In this document: positions 1-10,000 of the stretch, in pieces | How positions within the stretch are numbered: position 1 is the first letter of the stretch | Layout of the letters: each line of letters begins with the position of its first letter | Origin: Tetranychus cinnabarinus | Taxonomy: Eukaryota; Arthropoda; Arachnida; Trombidiformes; Tetranychidae | Length of the DNA: 64,000 bases | NCBI GenBank assembly: GCA_022266195.1 | Contig: WHVY01000005.1 | Location: 992,001 to 1,056,000, forward strand | Direction: 5' to 3' | Notes under the pieces: generated by a model | Told to the model about the DNA's origin: nothing | The model's input: the letters and a program-made list of their open reading frames with translations, nothing else | Databases searched by the model: none | Program-made: the position numbers and the translations under genes

Positions 1-135
1 GAGAACAATCCTGTAAACAGCGTAATGATTCGGAATCAAGTTCTGAACAATCGGCTCCTTTCCATCCTTTACTACAAAGACAAAGTCCATTGAAACAGAC
101 ACCATGTCCAGTACAATCAGGATCCAGACAATCAA
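1..135 (-). CDS. Teneurin, internal exon (EGF4 and start of EGF5), partial at window edge
   Basis: Teneurins are type II transmembrane cell-adhesion proteins that act in synaptic matching and axon guidance. Read on the minus strand, this exon opens with DCLDPDCTGHGVC and continues to KGWKGADC: a six-cysteine EGF repeat matching teneurin EGF4. It then runs into RCLQDCS, the start of EGF5, and leaves the window. The acceptor is a pyrimidine-rich tract ending TTGCAG just before base 135. The exon starts in phase 1 (TT GAT TGT), and the G left by the donor of the exon at 1431-2204 completes GTT (Val), giving the teneurin junction CEE-V-DC. The frame stays open to base 1. Family assignment is strong. 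Whether this is the ten-a or the ten-m orthologue cannot be told from EGF repeats alone, so no symbol is given. Confidence 0.9.
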   Translation of the reverse strand, partial: MIVWILIVLDMVSVSMDFVFVVKDGKEPIVQNLIPNHYAVYRIVL

Positions 136-1430
136 CTGCAACAAAAGATGAAAAAAATTAAGTCAAAATCAAAGTCAATGTTGAAGTTTCAATATTTGCC
201 AAAACCAAATGAAAATTTTAACTGTAAACATTTTAAGATTGATCAAGATGTTGACCAGAAAATTTGAATACTTTTCTTATTCAACATGAAAGATTCTTTT
301 ATCGAATGAGTTGATCTTTTTGTCGTTTCATTTTATGTTGGTTTCGCTATTTGTCAAGAATCTTTATTCCTGGTGAATATTACATGAGACAATAATGAAT
401 CATTTAGACTGGTTAACCATAAAGTTGAACTACAGACGAACCAAAATTTTCAATCTTGATCTATTTACCAATTCAATGTTAATCCAAATGCATGATGATA
501 GTCATATATTATAGAGGATAAAATCAAATCCAAGAGTAAAACCATATATCAAGAGTTGATTCATTCAATTTCTCACTTTTGTCGAAGGAAGAAGAGAGAA
601 AAGAGAAACTTTTTTTGCTTCCATGTTCACCATGAACTGAAACTTTGTATCTTCACCAACCTTTCCTGGTAAACTTTAACCAGTCAAGTTATCGATTTTT
701 CCCCTTTTCTCTCTGCTCTCTCCTTTGCCTTTACCAGTTAACACACAAAACCAGAGTCTTTTGCTTTCCTCTTTTTTTTCTTCCTCTTCCTTTCCCTTCT
801 CCTGAAAAGTTCATTCCATGAAGATGGCAAAGAATGATGAAGAATAAGAAACATCTGATGAATCTTTTTTATTCCGTTTTTTCAAGATTGTTAACAAGAA
901 TTTCAACAATCATTCTTTTATCCTTTCTTATTCAGTGAATCATGATGCAAAGTGTTAAAGAGTTTGGCAAAAAAAGTAATCCTTTTATCATCAATCCACA
1001 TGGAAAATTAAGTTTCTGATGGAGAAAAAGTTCATTTCAATCTTTTCTTCATTTCACATTTAATCTGGAAATTCGTTTGATTATTGATCAATTGCTATTT
1101 CAATTGTTATTCCCAGTCATCAGTTTCAATTTGCATTTCAAGTCGATATTTAAAGTGAAACATTTTTTCCATTGAATAATTGCTTTGATTGAAAAGTGTT
1201 TCTCATGAGATTAATTGCTTCAATCATGTTTAGCTTCACTTACATTGAGCATTTTTATTGACTTCAACTTTAAAAATTGAAATAAATAAATAACTTTAAA
1301 ATGTTGGCAACTTTTATCACCATTTGGGTAAAATTGGTTGTTGACATTGAAGCGAAAATGAAAGCTGCTTTTAAATGGTTTTGAGCAAATAATGAAATGT
1401 TTGTGTAAATCTTTGAATCTTGCTTCTTAC
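136..1430 (-). other. Teneurin intron (1,295 bp) between the two recognised exons
   Basis: The donor is GAAG|GTAAGAAG, intron side starting at 1430 on the minus strand. The acceptor is a T-rich tract followed by TTGCAG, ending at 136. Phase is conserved across it (G|TT = Val). The interior is AT-rich with pyrimidine runs and no open frame that resembles protein. I see no further exon in it. Confidence 0.85.
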
Positions 1431-2204
1431 CTTCTTCACAATGTTGACCTTTGTAACCGGGAAAACAGTGACACTGCCCATCAGTACAATCACCGTGTCC
1501 ACTGCAATCTCTGGATTCACATTCTTCTTCCCTTAATTGGCACTCTTTTCCCTTCCAACCGGCCTCACATTGGCAAGATCCTTTACTGTAAACTCCACGT
1601 CCGGAGCAAAGTATCGGACAAATCTTCAATTCGGATTGACTCGCAACTTCTTCTTCACAGTGTTGACCTTTATACCCTGGATAACAGTGACATGAACCTT
1701 GGATACATTCACCATGTTCATTACAATCACTTATTTCACATTGGTCTTTCCTAATTTGGCACTCTTTTCCCTTCCAACCGGGTTCACATTGACAGACACC
1801 TTTATAATAAACTCCGTGTCCAGAGCAAAGTATGGGACAAGTTTCAGAGCGAGACACTTGAGACTCTGATGATGATGAATTGATGATGAGAAAAAATCGC
1901 CAATATCCATTGATAAAATATGCTAAAGCTGCTAATGAGGCAAGTGAGATGAGCATAAAGGTAATTGAAGCACATTTCCAGGAACAATGACGAGATACAT
2001 TTTTCCGTATAGTTGAATATAATGAGGGTCGACCAACCGACTCATAGAGACCTGGGAAAGGTTCACGGATTCCATTGGAGACAGATCGTGACCTAAGGTC
2101 AAGAGTATTGGTCAGTAAAGTTGAATGGTTTGGTGGTAAAGCATAACATTGGCGTCCTGGTGAGAAGGCCAAGTGATTTGGCGGTAGAGCATAGCATTTG
2201 TGCT
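1431..2204 (-). CDS. Teneurin exon: end of cytoplasmic region, transmembrane segment, duplicated EGF2-EGF3 pairs
   Basis: Residue numbers count from an in-frame ATG at 2220. A cytoplasmic stretch (~6-75) carries two copies of CYALPPNH. A hydrophobic segment at ~84-104, preceded by basic residues (IRKN, RHCSWK), fits a type II signal anchor. Four EGF repeats follow: 128-154 (five Cys), 161-188 (six Cys), 201-227 (five Cys) and 234-261 (six Cys). In the five-Cys repeats Tyr sits where Cys3 is expected (GVYYKG, GVYSKG), the hallmark of teneurin EGF2, whose free cysteine makes covalent dimers. The exon ends CEE-G|GTAAG. The ATG at 2220 is probably not the true start: it lies in a pyrimidine-rich tract ending TTTTAG (acceptor at 2205), so the exon most likely begins at 2204 and the N-terminus comes from exons not found here. 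Oddity: EGF1 is absent and EGF2-EGF3 appears twice. Confidence 0.9.
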
Positions 2205-3137
2205 CTAAAATACAAGACATGGAAGATGAAAGGTAAAAAGGACAGAGAGAAGAGAAGAGAAAAAGATATTAAAATTTGAAAGTGAATGATACAAATATCA
2301 ATGTTTGGTTCTACAAAAGAATCTACAAAGACAAAAATGGTAAACTGGTAAAAGGTCAGAAAATGGGTAAAAAATTACACACCGTTCATTAAGAGTAAAG
2401 GTTAGTGAACGAAATGGCGTACAAAATGGATTGACAAGAATTTAATCTTGCAATAAAATATTGATTTGATGAAATGTTGAGATGTAAATCAATTTACACT
2501 GTTACAATTGGTATTGGTGGGTTATCCATTTGCGTTGCAACTGTTATGTTATAATCACACAAGGATCACACATATGACACAAGAATCACAAGTAAAGCTG
2601 ATGGTATTGATGATGATGAAGTTAATATCCAAGAGAGGAAAAAAACAGTCAATGGAAGAAAAAAATTAAGATAAATTGAATTTAGTTAAAAAAGAAAACG
2701 TTTGTATTAACTTTTACTATTGGAAATGAAACATTTCAAAGAATCTCTTAGTTTCTCTTTTTTTTCAAACAAATGAAATAAAAAACCTAAAAGTTGAGCT
2801 TACTGTTTAAGTGGCAAAGTTGAACTAAACTTGATCTTCAAACAAATGAAACCTTGCTTTGCTTGAGCATGTCAAGTACAAACTTTTGCAACAACACCAT
2901 CTATTGAAAGAAAGCAAGATTAAACCATTTCCAGTTTTCACTCCGAATGGACTCGGCGTCCATTAATTAACCAATACAATCAAAAGATGACTTTAAAACT
3001 GACTAACTCAAGGAACTTGAGTCGAGATGTTTCAGACTCCATCTTGTTGGTAAAGTACCAGAATAAATATAGATTATTTGATTAGAGAAAAGAGATTCTG
3101 AGAATGTTTTTCTCATGGAAAGTCTGAGGTAATCTGA
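2205..3137. other. Non-coding stretch, probably teneurin intron
   Basis: The part next to the exon, read on the minus strand, is a long pyrimidine tract consistent with a splice acceptor at 2205. The rest is AT-rich with ATG/ATC trinucleotide runs. I see no coding frame, RNA gene or repeat boundary. Confidence 0.5.
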
Positions 3138-3977
3138 ATAGATAGTGAAAGCGAGAAACAAGTCAATTTTACAACAGGAGTCTATTCAATGTCTGTGAAG
3201 AGCATCGATTCTTGCGTTGGCTATTTTTCAGCGGCAAGTCGATCCAATACGCCTTCACCGACCACAACCAACAAAGATTCAACTGCCTCAATTGCCATTG
3301 AGATTAAGGGTGATAAACGATTCAATGGACTGACAATCAATGATGAGGGGATCTACATGGATGAAACTATGATCGTGACTCTTCTTGTTCATTTTCTTCT
3401 TTCTCCAATAGTTGGAACTCGAGCTATTCAAGCTTTTCCAACTCCCATTAAAATCAACAGCATCACCATCATCATAATCATCCTTTTAACCCTCATCATG
3501 AACACCAATCTCAAGCATCTTTCCTTGCCTCTGGTTCAAGTCCATTAAGTTTTTTCTCTCCAAAAGCTCCTTCCAAAGTTATGCGATTGAGTTGTAAAAC
3601 ATCCAGCCCGGTCAACTTGAAGTTAACCTCAAGTAGCCAAGCCTCAGCTGCAAACGCAACACCACCAACACCCTCAATAGCAGTTGGCTATGGCACAACA
3701 ACAAACAGTTCAACCATGAGTACAAATTTCAAAAATGCCAGCAACTCTAGCAATCATCATCATCAGCACCATTCAAGCAACAGCAATCAATGGACAAGCT
3801 TATTACAATGATCAAGATAGATTTTTCATGTTGATATTGTTAAGTGCTATTGTGTCTCAAGTTGAGCTATGTGCTTCCATTGTCGTCTTTCAATCCATTA
3901 AAAACTTTAACAAATCGTTGAAGCTTACGAACACTTGGTCACTTTTCTTTGAATTTAGTTTCTCCTTTTCCTTTTGA
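3138..3977 (+). pseudogene. Decayed coding relic, unidentified protein (two frame shifts and a nonsense codon)
   Basis: Three successive open stretches look like one protein. Frame A is open from 3138, with an ATG at 3189, and reads sensibly to about 3360 (MSVKSIDSCVGYFSAASRSN, later NDEGIYMDE). From 3365 the protein-like reading moves to frame B: Ser/Asn/His-rich, with a poly-His run, SPLSFFSPKAPSK and RLSCKTSSPVNLKL, ending at 3811. Frame B holds one TAA at 3449-3451, in the context SNSH-stop-NQQHHHHH. After ~3800 reading returns to frame A (AYYNDQDRFFMLILLSAIVS) with a hydrophobic segment, to 3977. No GT-AG intron I tried repairs the frame. I do not recognise the family. Alternatives are sequencing indels in a live gene, or a non-coding run that is repetitive by chance, though the high-complexity segments argue against the latter. 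It lies antisense to the teneurin, and no promoter or polyA signal was identified. Confidence 0.45.
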
Positions 3978-5810
3978 TCTCAACAAATGTTGGATAAATG
4001 TTGGCAAAGTGTTTTGTATGATGATAGCGATGATGAATCATGTACAAGTTTGAATGAAAATGAAATTCGAGCAACGAAAGAGAAAACATTTGCGTCTTTT
4101 GAGTTTCTTTTGCGCTTTTCAAAGGCGAACAAATCATGATCACTTTACAAGTTGACAGTTGCTATTATCATCGGTAAAAGCAACACTGACCGGAAAGTCA
4201 ATTGAAACTCATTTTACCAAAGTCGACTTGTTGAATGGTTACAATAAACTTGATTTATGGTTTGCTTTAGTTTCAATAAAAGTTTGTAACTAACAAAAAG
4301 CTCACATGAAATACATGAGAAAATTGAAGAATCAAAAAATTGCTGAACAGAGTTTGTTTGCCTTTTGACAAACAGATTTTAAATGATTAATTAATAAACA
4401 AGTGCAGCTAAAAATTGAACCATAAGCTGTTGCTAATTACTCAGTAACTACTGAAAGAATTAATTATTTTCATTGATTGAGGACTGATAATACTCTATGA
4501 TTAACGGCTTTTTGCATCCGAACAAAGTCAAACAAAAAAGTTCGTTTTGATTTTTTACTTTATACTCAAATCGAGCATTTCATTTGTAAAACGTTTGGTT
4601 CTTCAACTGGTCTTTTGATAATTGAACATTGATTTTTTCAAACTTTCAATCTTCGGTTCTGATCGATTTCGGACAAATTTCGATGCCATTATGATCAATG
4701 TTTTCAATACCTCGCTATGAGTTGCAGTTAAGTAAATATTTTCATTACTGTAATAACATGATTGAACAAAATTTGCAGAGTATTGCAAATCTGATAATTT
4801 TAATGAAATCAAAATGTAAACATTAGCTATTGTATAGTTAAGAAATTATTAGCTCGATGAGACTCTTTCGTTGAGTTCCGTTGTTATTACAATTAATTAC
4901 ATTTGCTTTTGTAATCATTTACTTTTTCTCCCTTTACCTGTTCTCATCATACCAATCCATGTGATCAAAACCTGGTAACTGTAAATTTTCAGGTAACAAC
5001 TACCACAAAGTAGTTTAATTTAAAGCAAAACAACGTGTCTGTTAACAATTGTTTGTCTACTTTATTATGTTTTTCATCATCAGTTCCCTCTTACCTTTCA
5101 TCAAATATAGAAGAAGAAGAAAACCTTTTTATATCTCAATTTTAAATGTTCAGGTATAACCGGGACTTGTAGCGTGATGTTGAAAAAACAATGGCAACAC
5201 GATGGATGAAAAAGGCAAAGAGAAATCCATTTCAATGGAAGTTACGACAAACATTGAATTTTATTTGCAAATTAAAATGTTCAACTTTACCAAAATTATA
5301 AGCTTAACTTTAACTTTTTAAACCTAATAATGTGATGCACAGTATATCGGTTCAACTGAAGCTGAGACTATAGCAATAATAGTGCAAAATAACTCGACAA
5401 TGTCCAAGTTTTATCTCCTGAAGTCGAAAATTTTGTATTGACTTTTCTCAACCCGTTACTATTGTTTGCTCATTTTCATCAGATGATGCTTATTTCATTT
5501 TTGTTAACACAAAATGAACATTAAAAGCTGGCTAAGTTGACAATAATTGTTTTTGATTGAATTATTTATCTGTATACAGGTGAATCAATATTATTTCAAG
5601 GGCAATCTAGTCATTGACAACAGCATTTCACTTGAATTCATTTACTGTTAACTAAAAGCTCAGTGTCTGTTATCAAATGGAACGAATTTTTCTGCTCAAT
5701 TGTGAAGATAATAAAAAATGACCTGGAATTGAAAATGTTATCCCATACTTTGAAGCAAATTAAAGGTTAAATGTTTAATAACTTACACGGTCAACATTTA
5801 ATATCAACAA
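3978..5810. other. Non-coding stretch upstream of the LRR gene
   Basis: AT-rich sequence with short frames on both strands that lack protein-like composition. The final ~60 bases are the putative 5' leader of the LRR gene. I could not single out a TATA box or initiator. Confidence 0.5.
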
Positions 5811-7037
5811 ATGAAGCTTTCCATCTATCTTCACTTCCTCATTGCAGTTGTATCACTTGGTCAAGTCAATTGTTCATGGAGTTTACGACAGCTTCTTGGC
5901 CAACAACATTGGATCAATTTAAGCTCATGGTTTGAGCCAATCAACACTTACACCACTTACCTAAACCCAATACCAACACCAATCTTCGCCATTTACCCAC
6001 CGTTGCCATACCATTTACCCTTTCCATCAGCATTGCCTCAACCTGATTCATCGGCACAGTCACCCTTGGCCACATCTACACCCGATGAGACAACTCGCTT
6101 CTTTGCAAGTCAAACCTGTCCCTTTCAGTATTCAACCCAGTTCTCATCTGAATGTACCTGTGATGGACCCAGTTCATACCCAATCGTGACTTGTGCATCA
6201 AAATCAGCCAACCTTGATCTACCCATTGGTAACATTGTTAAAGCCCTTGATTACCCATCATTGGGTCGTCTATCACTACTAAATGTGTCTATTGATCCAA
6301 GTCAACCTTTGACAAGCAAACCCATTCAACACTTGCGTCTAGTTAAAGTAGCCTGGCCTTCATCCCTTGAACCTTTTTCAGTAAACTCATTGAGATACTC
6401 TTTGAGTCGACTTGAAATTATCTCATCAGGCCTTACATCGTTTCCTTTCTCATTTATTTCATCAAATTATTATCGTCTTAAGGATATTGACTTGCGTTAC
6501 AATTCATTTCAATCAATTCCTGATTTTGCCTTCTCATTCAATTCAGCCTTAGAGACAATTGATTTATCCCATAATGACATTAGTTACCTTGGTTCTTATG
6601 CATTTGCTCAATTACCAAACCTAAGGCAGCTCATTTTGTCACACAACAAACTGAAAGTGGTCAATAATTATGCTCTAGCTGCAAACCACAATGCAAACCG
6701 TAACAACCTTTTAATAGACTTGACTTATAATAAAATGTTTCATCTGGCAACCGGAACATTTGACAATCAAACTCCAACTTTTCTCGACCTAAGACACAAC
6801 TCTCTAGTCTCACTTGACCAAACTGTCTTTGCCGGCCTAATCAAACGCATGTCAATGCAACCAGAGAGTCAAATTAACGTCACTGACAATTCATTTCAAT
6901 GTACCTGTAAACGAACCCGTTGGTTGGTTGAGCTTCGAAAAGAAGAGAAAACTGTCATTCAAGGATTCACCTGTAAATTTACTGCTGGAAATGATAAAGA
7001 TTTACTTTCGTTGACGCTGAACGATATCAACTGTTAA
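5811..7037 (+). CDS. Secreted leucine-rich-repeat protein, single exon
   Basis: An intact 408-residue frame. Residues 1-20 form a signal peptide (MKLSIYLHFLIAVVSLGQVN, then CSW). Residues ~45-95 are Pro/Ser/Thr-rich. A cysteine cluster at C103, C115, C117 and C128 (CTC core) caps the repeats as an LRRNT-like module. LRRs follow from ~160 to ~345, clearest at DLRYNSF, DLSHNDI, LILSHNKLKVV and FLDLRHNSL. The end is an LRRCT-like cap with C364, C366, C388 and C408 (FQCTCKRTRWLVEL). There is no membrane segment or GPI signal, so secretion is expected, and LRR proteins of this plan usually bind proteins. It resembles the short secreted LRR proteins of arthropods often named after the non-catalytic subunit of Oplophorus luciferase; that likeness is architectural only. 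The start has a favourable ATCAACAAATG context. An AATAAA lies at 7733-7738, 0.7 kb beyond the stop. Confidence 0.88.
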   Translation: MKLSIYLHFLIAVVSLGQVNCSWSLRQLLGQQHWINLSSWFEPINTYTTYLNPIPTPIFAIYPPLPYHLPFPSALPQPDSSAQSPLATSTPDETTRFFASQTCPFQYSTQFSSECTCDGPSSYPIVTCASKSANLDLPIGNIVKALDYPSLGRLSLLNVSIDPSQPLTSKPIQHLRLVKVAWPSSLEPFSVNSLRYSLSRLEIISSGLTSFPFSFISSNYYRLKDIDLRYNSFQSIPDFAFSFNSALETIDLSHNDISYLGSYAFAQLPNLRQLILSHNKLKVVNNYALAANHNANRNNLLIDLTYNKMFHLATGTFDNQTPTFLDLRHNSLVSLDQTVFAGLIKRMSMQPESQINVTDNSFQCTCKRTRWLVELRKEEKTVIQGFTCKFTAGNDKDLLSLTLNDINC

Positions 7038-10000
7038 TTCGTGTACAAATATAAACAGTAAAAGTTCAAAATTCATTTGCTTAAAGATTCATTTAAAACC
7101 AAAGGAAAATGAAATATTAGAAACTCAAATCAACTTCATCTCAACATTAGCTTTAAGCTGAAACAATCTATTTTCATACACAGCTTCAGATCATCATTCA
7201 TTGATTAGGCATTTGTACAGCTTGAAAAGCTATTTTTCAGTTTCGAATCAAGTTCCATATTTTTTCAAGTTAATTTCTTCAAACTTTTCCCTTTGTCCAT
7301 TGTATTGGAAAGTTGAATTTAAGATCTGATTGAAAACTTATTTACTTTGAGTTCAATCTTCAAATGAATTCAGTCTAATTATTATAAATAGTTGCAATTG
7401 CAAGTTCAAAAGCCACAAAATAATCTCAGAGGTTGACGCGACAAAAACTCGAAGCTGTTAATTGTCAAATGAGTCGAGTTGATTTTTACCTTCAAATGTC
7501 ATCTTTGGTCTTGACATAACCTAATGAGTCATGAAAACTCTAAAAGCAAAAGCTGTACAAATAATACAAAATAACTCAATGATTTAAACTTTAAATGAGC
7601 AAATGAACTCAATCTTTAGACTTGAAAGTTGGTTAAAAATGACTTTAGGGTCAGTTTTGGGTAAACCAACTCATTGCATTTCAAGCGATTTTTAACAATC
7701 CTTTTTGTCTTTCTTTTTTGTAAGCAACTTTGAATAAAATTTCATCCTTAATAGTCATTTCAATGAAACAATTAGACTAATTTTAATTTACTCTAATAAA
7801 TCTCGTTACTTTTTGTCTTCCTCTTTTGCTCATTAAATTATCCTGAAAAGGGAAACTAATGGGAATGATGAAAAGATTTTTAAACTGAACGAGTCTGAAG
7901 AAAAGCCTGTTGCAGAAAAAATTTTTTTGCTCTTTTCTTTCATCTCAATCTTGTTAGTATTTTCAATGAACATAAGATGATGAAGAAGATTGAAGCTTGG
8001 TGAAAAGAAATGAGCATTTGAAGCATAAAATGATATTGGTTTCCAGTTTAGTGATTCAAACATGATCATCATCATTGTCAGTGTATAAGACAAAAAAGGC
8101 TCAAAATATTTTACTATTGATATTATTCAAAAGCATTGAAAGAAGATGAAGAAAAAAAAGTGAAAGAAAAAAAAGAAAAGCCTGAAACTGAATTTTAAGC
8201 TCAAGAGAAACAAGCAGATTAGATTGATTAAAAGAAGAGGAAGAAAAGAAAAGGTGAAGAGAATGATGATGAAGATGTTAATTTAATAGCATCTTATAGC
8301 ATTTTTCATGGTAAAAAGATAATGGAATTAGTAGGAAACGAAGAAAAGGTAAAATGATGTAAACTCAACAGGTAAGTTACTAGATTAACATTTTACGATT
8401 CAAGTTTAGATTGGATTGTGAAGAAGTAAAATGATTACTTCAATTGATAATCTTTTAATGTCGATATTTAAATGAGCTGTTATTGCATCAAGAAATGTTG
8501 AGAAGATGAAGAGGAGGAAGATGAGCATGAGAACAATTGTAAAATTGAAATTCTGTGTTTTGTTGCCTTTTCTTTCCTTTAATAACAAGCAATGAGATTT
8601 ATTTGCTTCAAGACACAAAAAAGCATTTTTCAACAATAATGAGATGAGAAAAGGAGAAAAGATAAAAAAATGAACCAAAAAAAGGGTAAAGTGAAGAGAC
8701 AATGCATTTTGAAATTGTATATGAAATGGTGAGCAAGGAAAGGATGAAGAGTAAATATGTAAAGACAAGGAGTAGTGATGGAACGAATCGACCCTTAGGC
8801 CTTGGCATTGTGAGCATCAATTTTACTCTTATTTTGGGCTTCCTTTTTGTGCTTCCAAACCTCTAAATTTTCTTGTCAAATTCCTTAGCGAGCAGACTTT
8901 TGTGAAAAGAGGAAAAGGCTACAAAATGAGAGCAACAAAAATGCTCATCTTTCTTCTTCTTCTTCTTCTTCTTTGTCTTCTTCCCTTGATGACATTGATA
9001 CAATCATTAGCCATCTTCTTGTAAGCTTTTCCCATTTTCATTCTCACTTGACTTTTTTGTTTGCTGCCCATTTTCATCGTATTCACATTAGCGGTTGTCT
9101 TCAATTTTCAGGCCGATAAGTTGAGACTCTTTTGGTTTGGTTCAACTTTGCAGACTGGTTAAAGTGCTAAACTTAGATACGGTTATCAGTAATATGGATG
9201 GTTAGTAATCATTTGATTGTCAAATAGCCAATTAATTATTTTTGTTCAACTGCTCATTATGAGTAAATCACGGGATGCAAGGGAAAATGATGCAAGTTTT
9301 TTTTGTTGGTAGACTGGAGAGGAAAAAAGGATTAAATGGTAAACAGTAAAAGAGACTGTAAAAGTCATCATAAGGTGAGCTATTAATGTTGGTTAAATTC
9401 AATGGTAAAGCTATAAATAACATGACTTTATTTTCAGTGAACACAAAAGTAAACAAGCAAATTACTGAGAAACAAAAAAATAGTAAAAATATCGTGTTGA
9501 GCCTACACCTTTAAACTAAATGAGCACAGCGAATCATAAAAAAGGATAATTTTGAATAATTTACGCGCAAACATGATCATGTTAAGCAATTTGTTTAACC
9601 TCGTTCAATGGGTCATTCAAAGTGGAAATTTGGTTATCTCGTCAAATGATGAGAATTCCGATCAGCACACAATCTTGTTGAATCTGTCCTATTCTTCACT
9701 CCTTTGTTTTCCTTTGGATTTTTAACAAAAGTTTATTTTGTTGGATTGAATCAATTATCAATCCATATTCAGTGTTTAGCTTTGCAAGTCTTGTCAATTT
9801 CATGTCACAATAATAATGCAAAATAATCTCATTACATTATTATGATTCTCTGAACTATTAATATAATAGGAATCGGTTTTTAAAAACGTTGTATCTTCAA
9901 CTATATGATGTGTTAGAAGTGATTGGCTCGCAAGATATGAAACAAAGAAACTAATCTTTTGATCAAATCTCAGATTAAAGCCATTTTTAACGGCTTTTTA

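Noticed and set aside
1392..1754. Plus-strand frame of 120 codons over the teneurin exon
   Set aside because: It is the antisense shadow of the EGF-coding exon; the Cys/Gly pattern is on the minus strand.
8795..8862. Minus-strand peptide VWKHKKEAQNKSKIDAHNAK ending in a stop, preceded by an AG
   Set aside because: Looks like a small last exon, but it is only ~22 codons, the upstream tract is a poor acceptor, and no partner exon or family was found.
8919..9104. Minus-strand frame with a poly-Arg run
   Set aside because: The Arg run comes from a TTC microsatellite; the rest is of low complexity.
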